This document shows positions 60,051 through 64,000 of a stretch of DNA of 64,000 bases, piece after piece. The number at the start of each line of letters is the position of its first letter. Position 1 is the first letter of the stretch. The notes under the pieces were generated by a model, which saw nothing but the letters and a program-made list of their open reading frames with translations, did no database searches and was not told the DNA's origin. Origin of the DNA: Edaphobacter lichenicola (GTDB taxonomy: Bacteria; Acidobacteriota; Terriglobia; Terriglobales; Acidobacteriaceae); assembly GCF_025264645.1 (NCBI RefSeq), contig NZ_CP073696.1, positions 2,728,001 through 2,792,000 on the forward strand, written 5' to 3'. A program made the translations under genes and the position numbers.

Positions 60051-62231
60051 ATGGCAAAAATGAACATTGTATTGAAACGCAAATTTCTGCCAGCTGCTCT
60101 GTTTTTGATTGGTAGCGTTTCGGACACGCTCGCACAGCGCCGGCCGGTAGATTATGTAAATACGCTCATCGGTACGGCCCCTATGACCGACAAAGAGTAC
60201 TTGGGCAATAATCCCGCCCCGGGCGAGGAACTATATTCCGGAACCGTGAGCCCATGCGCCATGGTTCCAGATCCAGCGGGCTATCTTTGCGTTGGTCCTG
60301 TAACCGGTTTTGATGGCGCATATCATGTACGCGGATCAGGGTATCGCTTTGATGACGCGACAATCATGGGCTTTACTCAGATGAATGGCGAATATAGCGA
60401 TGAGAATAGGCTGTTATTCATGCCGACCATCGGCCCGATAAGGACCAACCCTGGAAGCAGGGCCGATCCCTCTTGGAGCTATCGGTCGGCCAAAGACCCG
60501 CAACGGGAGAAAGGATCCGCCGGATATTATTCCGTATTCCTGAAAACTTATGGCATAAGAGTTGAGCTGACTGCCACGGCACACTGCGGCTTTCACCGCT
60601 ACACATTTCCTGTCTCTCGGCAGGCCAACATTCTCATCGATCTGGTCAATTCACGTCCGTCAGTTTCTAATGCCTCTGCGTCTGTGGTAGATAAGCACAC
60701 AATCGAAGGTTTTCAAACGGGCGGAACCAGCACCGTTTATTTTCGTGCGGAGTTCAGTAAGGACTTCTCGTCTTCGGGGACCTGGAAGAACGGCATCTTG
60801 ACCAAAGACTCTTCCGAGGTGAGTGGAACTCCCGTCGGGGTTTACGTTACCTTCAACACCTCATCGAAGGAGCCGATCCTTGTCAAAGTAGGTACATCGA
60901 CCATAAGCCTGGCTGATGCCGAGGCCAATCTGAAGAAAGAAATACCGCAGGGAACAGGCTTCGAGACGATCAAGGGACAATCCGAGACACTTTGGAGTCA
61001 GATCTTAGATCGAATGGTAGTCGCAGGAGGGACCGAGGGCGATCGAACGAATTTTTACACGGCACTGTATCGCATGGCAGCGGGGCCCAAGTATTCCTGG
61101 TTCCCGTTCTACGATGCCAATGGAATGCTCCTCGCTCGAGGTGAAGATTGGGTATCGCAACGGGTGGCAAGTGAGGGACGATTTTGGGGATGGCATTGGG
61201 GCGGGGGATATTGGGGGCCTGGAAACGTATCGGGCCTGGTTGGTTTGTACAAAATGGGATTTCATAACATTGACGTAAAGGCTGCGTATCAGGACTTGCG
61301 CAATCAGGCGATGAACGGAGGCGGTGCTGCAGGGGCAGCTTATCGACATTACGGGTACATACCTGCCGACTCGGGGGTTAACGACTACGTCAATCGGTCG
61401 ATAGGGTTATCTCTAGATGATCGTGCTCTTTCAGAACTGGCTAAAGTAACTGGCAATGACAGTGATTCTGAGGTCTTCCTTAAGCGTTCGCAAAGCTATA
61501 AGACACTTTACAACTCATCGTTGGAGTTCTTCGCACCGCGTCGGGTAGATGGCTCATGGATTCTTCCTCTAGATCCGGTGGAACCTCACGCCGAAGATAT
61601 CTATCGCGAAGGTAATGCGTGGAATTACTTATGGTTCAACACGGGAGACATTCCTGGAGTTATCGATCTGCTCGGTGGTCCTCATAATTTCGCTGCAAAG
61701 CTGGATACATTCTTCACCACCACCTATAACCCTAGAATGCCCCTGCGCGACCTGACGGGGGTAATAGGCTTATATTTCCATGGAAACGAGCAGTATCGGC
61801 ACATCCCATATCTTTACGACTTCGTTGGACAACCTTGGAAGACTCAGGCGCTCGTTCGAAGAATTCAGAAAGAGTTGTACCGTCCCATTCCTGCCGGATT
61901 ATGTGGCATGGACGATTTTGGTGATCTGGAGGGTTGGTATGTAACCAGTGCGCTTGGTTATCTTCAAGTAGATCTCGCAAGCGAATATTATCAGATAGGA
62001 AGTCCGCTTTTCCCGAAAGTGACGATCAAGGTGCAGGGTGAACATCCCGGCACCTTTACAATTCGTGCCAATCACGTATCGGACGTGAATAAGTATATTC
62101 AGTCTGCCACCTTGAATGGCAGACCGCTTACCGTTCCACGCTTTGCGCAGGTCGATATGGTTTCTGGAGGTAGCCTCGTTTTTGAGATGGGACCAATGCC
62201 TAATCTCAGCTGGGGGGCGAAGGAGTTTTAA
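60051..62231 (+). CDS. GH92-family alpha-mannosidase (divergent)
   Basis: About 726 aa, exported (KRKFLPAALFLIGSVSDTLA signal). GH92 landmarks: VDYVNTLIGT, SGTVSPCAMVPDPAGYL, GSGYRFDDATIMGFTQMNG and EGDRTNFYTALYRMAAGP in the N-terminal part and the start of the barrel. Then come RSIGLSLDDRALSELAKVTG, FFAPRRVDGSWILPLDP, EGNAWNYLWFNTGDIPGVID, FHGNEQYRHIPYLYDF and GMDDFGDLEGWYVTSALGY. GH92 enzymes are calcium-dependent inverting alpha-mannosidases, mostly alpha-1,2. Some canonical residues differ: the usual WDTYR-like segment is replaced by FWGWHWGGGYWGPG, and GNDDxGQMSAWY is GMDDFGDLEGWY. Specificity may be altered. ATG 60051 is preferred over 59991 because the signal peptide follows it. Convergent with the LacI gene. 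Confidence 0.85.
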   Translation: MAKMNIVLKRKFLPAALFLIGSVSDTLAQRRPVDYVNTLIGTAPMTDKEYLGNNPAPGEELYSGTVSPCAMVPDPAGYLCVGPVTGFDGAYHVRGSGYRFDDATIMGFTQMNGEYSDENRLLFMPTIGPIRTNPGSRADPSWSYRSAKDPQREKGSAGYYSVFLKTYGIRVELTATAHCGFHRYTFPVSRQANILIDLVNSRPSVSNASASVVDKHTIEGFQTGGTSTVYFRAEFSKDFSSSGTWKNGILTKDSSEVSGTPVGVYVTFNTSSKEPILVKVGTSTISLADAEANLKKEIPQGTGFETIKGQSETLWSQILDRMVVAGGTEGDRTNFYTALYRMAAGPKYSWFPFYDANGMLLARGEDWVSQRVASEGRFWGWHWGGGYWGPGNVSGLVGLYKMGFHNIDVKAAYQDLRNQAMNGGGAAGAAYRHYGYIPADSGVNDYVNRSIGLSLDDRALSELAKVTGNDSDSEVFLKRSQSYKTLYNSSLEFFAPRRVDGSWILPLDPVEPHAEDIYREGNAWNYLWFNTGDIPGVIDLLGGPHNFAAKLDTFFTTTYNPRMPLRDLTGVIGLYFHGNEQYRHIPYLYDFVGQPWKTQALVRRIQKELYRPIPAGLCGMDDFGDLEGWYVTSALGYLQVDLASEYYQIGSPLFPKVTIKVQGEHPGTFTIRANHVSDVNKYIQSATLNGRPLTVPRFAQVDMVSGGSLVFEMGPMPNLSWGAKEF

Positions 62232-62373
62232 GCGCTTGTTGAAATAGGCACCGAGTCGCCGGCTTTGCGCAGGAATGATCCGCGTTCTGATGATTGCGCA
62301 GCGCGAACTCCTACTCGCGAGTCCAGTAAAAATAAAAAAGAAATCCCACGAGGTATGCGCTACAAGTGTGGGA

Positions 62374-63381
62374 CTAGCACCCGCAGGAGTGGCGAATGAC
62401 TAGGCTTGTAGGTACGACAACCGCGCGAAACTTCCCGCCGCTGCCTTTCAACCGTTCGAACAGCAACCTGGCCGCCTCGCGGCCCAGTATCTCAGCAGGC
62501 TGCTGGACAACCGACAGCGCCGGTGTCAACATGTCCGCCAAATCGAAATCGTCGAAGGAGAACAGCGGTATGTCCCGCCCAGCAGTTTTCCCTAGTGTGC
62601 GCAAACCGCGCAACGTAAGGGTTGTGCAGACCCAATTCAATGTAAAAATCGCGTCCGCCTTCTGATTTTGGAAGACCTCTTTCTTTAGCCAGTCCGCAGT
62701 AAGCGAGCTTTCGTGGTCCACCAGGCACATCCTCGGCGGAAGAGCTGCTGCCTTCATCCCCGCCTTATAGCCTGCGATCCGCTCCTTGCAGGTGTACAGG
62801 TAAGGCCGTGCGCCAATAGCAACTATTCTGCGGCAGCCATGGCTCGCAAGATGTTCGGTTGCCTGCTGCGCACTACGGCGATTGGTAACCGTTACTGTGT
62901 CCAACTCGACATTTCGGATCAATTGATCGAATGTAACAACGTGGACGCTGGCCGGAATAATATCAGTAAAAGAGTCTTTTCGGCTGTCTGCCGGAGCAAT
63001 TACCAATCCATCGACCTGCCGGCTCACCAATGTTTCTATTTCGGATCGTTCGACATCGACATCACCGCCAGAACTGGCGAGAATGACCGCATACCCATTG
63101 GCCCTTGCAACTTCCTGAAGTCCATGAACAGCGTTCGCGGTGAACGGATCGGATAAGTTGGGAACAATCATCCCTATCGCGGCCGATCGTTGTGCCTTTA
63201 AACCACGAGCAAGTTCGTTCGGCCGATAACCGAGGCGCTCCATAGCCTGTCGCACTCTAAGCACCTTGTCTTGGCTGACATTCTTCGAATTATTTAGTAC
63301 GCGTGACGCAGTCTTCAACGATACTTCTGCTTCTTGAGCAACGTCGACCAGGGTGGGTGCATCGCTTCGGACTAAAGCCAT
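62374..63381 (-). CDS. LacI family transcriptional regulator
   Basis: A 335-aa LacI/GalR regulator. The N-terminal HTH and hinge lie at about residues 9-60 (PTLVDVAQEAEVSLKTASRV, LNNSKNVSQDKVLRVRQAME, RLGYRPNELARGLKAQRS). A periplasmic-binding-protein-like sugar domain follows (AAIGMIVPNLSDPFTANAVH, VTFDQLIRNVELDTVTVTNR, FSFDDFDLADMLTPALSVVQ, QPAEILGREAARLLFERL). It follows a sugar porter gene by 16 bp on the same strand, so the two are co-transcribed. It is the best candidate to bind the GACAACGYTGTC palindromes in this window and be released by mannose, mannobiose or a phosphate of these. That link is inference. Confidence 0.93.
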   Translation of the reverse strand: MALVRSDAPTLVDVAQEAEVSLKTASRVLNNSKNVSQDKVLRVRQAMERLGYRPNELARGLKAQRSAAIGMIVPNLSDPFTANAVHGLQEVARANGYAVILASSGGDVDVERSEIETLVSRQVDGLVIAPADSRKDSFTDIIPASVHVVTFDQLIRNVELDTVTVTNRRSAQQATEHLASHGCRRIVAIGARPYLYTCKERIAGYKAGMKAAALPPRMCLVDHESSLTADWLKKEVFQNQKADAIFTLNWVCTTLTLRGLRTLGKTAGRDIPLFSFDDFDLADMLTPALSVVQQPAEILGREAARLLFERLKGSGGKFRAVVVPTSLVIRHSCGC

Positions 63382-63397
63382 CTCTCAGCCAATCTCG

Positions 63398-64000
63398 CTA
63401 TGGAACACGCGTAGAATCTCTTCCGTTATTTGCTACAGCGATCGCGCCAAGAGCCGCCCCGCGCGTTTCCGGGTACCAGAGCCAAATCACAGCCATTTGC
63501 ACAGCCATGAATATGGCAAACACATAAAATATCCGCACCGAAGAAGCATGTTGCACGATAGGGAATACTAAAACGAGCATAGCATTCGCAATCCAATGCA
63601 CAAATGACCCATACCCCTGCCCTGCTCCGCGGACACCGACCGGAAACAACTCGCTCAGGTACACCCAGACGACCGTTCCTTGTGAGAAGGCGAAAAAAAC
63701 GTTGTATGCCATCAAGATGCAGAGGTACACCCAGGAGACCAGGTGGTACGGGATCGCAACCGCCAGACAAAGCAGGCAAATGGCCATTCCGGCCGCACCG
63801 ATGTAAAGCAGTACCTTACGCCCGACCTTGTCCACAAGACTCATGCCGAGGAGCGTCGTTCCAAGGCTCAAGGACGAGATAAGAATCGTGTACCGGTGAC
63901 CTGTTTCGAATCCGATGCCTGCGCTTGAAAGGACATCCAACACATACACCAGCAAAATGTTCGCTCCCGAGAGCTGATTGAAGAAGGCAATGCTCGTAGC
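63398..64000 (-). CDS. MFS sugar porter, C-terminal part (partial)
   Basis: The last 200 residues of an MFS sugar porter running in from the right edge (codon boundary at 64000). Motifs: AFFNQLSGANILLVYVLDVL (the QxxGxNxxxxY site of helix 7), LVDKVGRKVLLYIGAAG, FSQGTVVWVYLSELFPVGVR and WYPETRGAAL (PETKG-like). It resembles the porter at 44495-45880, sharing SQGTVVWVYLSE and the HWIANAM-type helix. It lies 16 bp upstream of the LacI gene, indicating a porter-regulator operon for the same sugar. Confidence 0.92.
   Translation of the reverse strand, partial: ATSIAFFNQLSGANILLVYVLDVLSSAGIGFETGHRYTILISSLSLGTTLLGMSLVDKVGRKVLLYIGAAGMAICLLCLAVAIPYHLVSWVYLCILMAYNVFFAFSQGTVVWVYLSELFPVGVRGAGQGYGSFVHWIANAMLVLVFPIVQHASSVRIFYVFAIFMAVQMAVIWLWYPETRGAALGAIAVANNGRDSTRVP

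Noticed and set aside
62308..62320. ACTCGCGAGT palindrome between GH92 and LacI genes
   Set aside because: Short 10-base dyad in a convergent region with no T-run and no second copy seen; too weak to call.
1..64000. CRISPR arrays, tRNA or rRNA genes, riboswitches
   Set aside because: Looked for regular spaced repeats and conserved RNA sequence blocks by eye; none were apparent. Short or divergent RNAs could be missed.

Overview
The window looks like a chromosomal segment of an Acidobacteriota (Terriglobia / Acidobacteriaceae-type) genome. This is inferred from the gene content. There is an Oar-like TonB-dependent receptor with an N-terminal carboxypeptidase-regulatory domain, a CRTAC1 (FG-GAP + ASPIC/UnbV) protein and several TPR and TolB-propeller proteins. 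There is also a large winged-helix/TolB one-component regulator and many secreted glycoside hydrolases with Tat or lipoprotein signals. No rRNA, tRNA or CRISPR array was seen.

Region 1 (1-4235) is a small-molecule redox cluster: a SnoaL-like protein end, a DUF1330 protein, a broken Old Yellow Enzyme (OYE), an SDR, an intact OYE, a collapsed Gfo/Idh/MocA remnant and the N-terminus of a zinc alcohol dehydrogenase. Region 2 (4236-8290) is a minus-strand piece of a conjugative type IV secretion operon (VirB4, VirB9/TrbG, VirB10/TrbI, VirB5/TrbJ-like). It is cut at both ends: its left edge interrupts the alcohol dehydrogenase and its right edge abuts a headless HipA gene. Region 3 (8296-15480) is gene-poor and decayed. 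It holds a lactonase-fold protein, a CrpP/Rmf-like small protein, a GntR/FCD regulator, an IS110 remnant and several unidentified coding-like fragments.

Region 4 (15480-21760) is an AraC regulator divergent from a seven-gene run: SDR, aldehyde dehydrogenase, methyltransferase, NTF2-like, small membrane protein, DUF481 and TMEM175-type channel. Region 5 (22028-28640) holds the winged-helix/TolB regulator, a vanadium haloperoxidase, a secreted esterase, a VOC protein and an IS481 remnant. Region 6 (28738-40634) has CRTAC1, a chorismatase/RidA-like protein, a propeller+TPR protein with a CxxCH motif, the TonB-dependent receptor and a TPR lipoprotein-like protein.

Region 7 (41044-64000) is the most coherent system: a putative alpha-mannan / N-glycan utilisation locus. 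It encodes GH125, GH76, GH38 and GH92 alpha-mannosidases or mannanases and a GH2 enzyme. It also encodes a ROK sugar kinase, two sugar porters, a second lactonase-fold protein and a LacI regulator. No SusC/SusD pair was recognised. An unrelated SigJ / DoxX / NAD(P)-binding stress module and several pseudogenes (SGNH esterase, multicopper oxidase, Fe-S subunit) lie inside it.

A LacI-type palindrome with core GACAACGYTGTC occurs at six places. Four sit 70-140 bp upstream of the TonB receptor, the ROK-porter-GH76 operon, GH38 and the distant lactonase gene. A related site, GCAAACGTTTGC, precedes GH2. This suggests one regulon spread over about 50 kb that joins outer-membrane uptake, surface/periplasmic mannan hydrolysis, inner-membrane import and phosphorylation. 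The window is also unusually rich in small frameshifts and collapsed genes, pointing to active genome decay or rearrangement.
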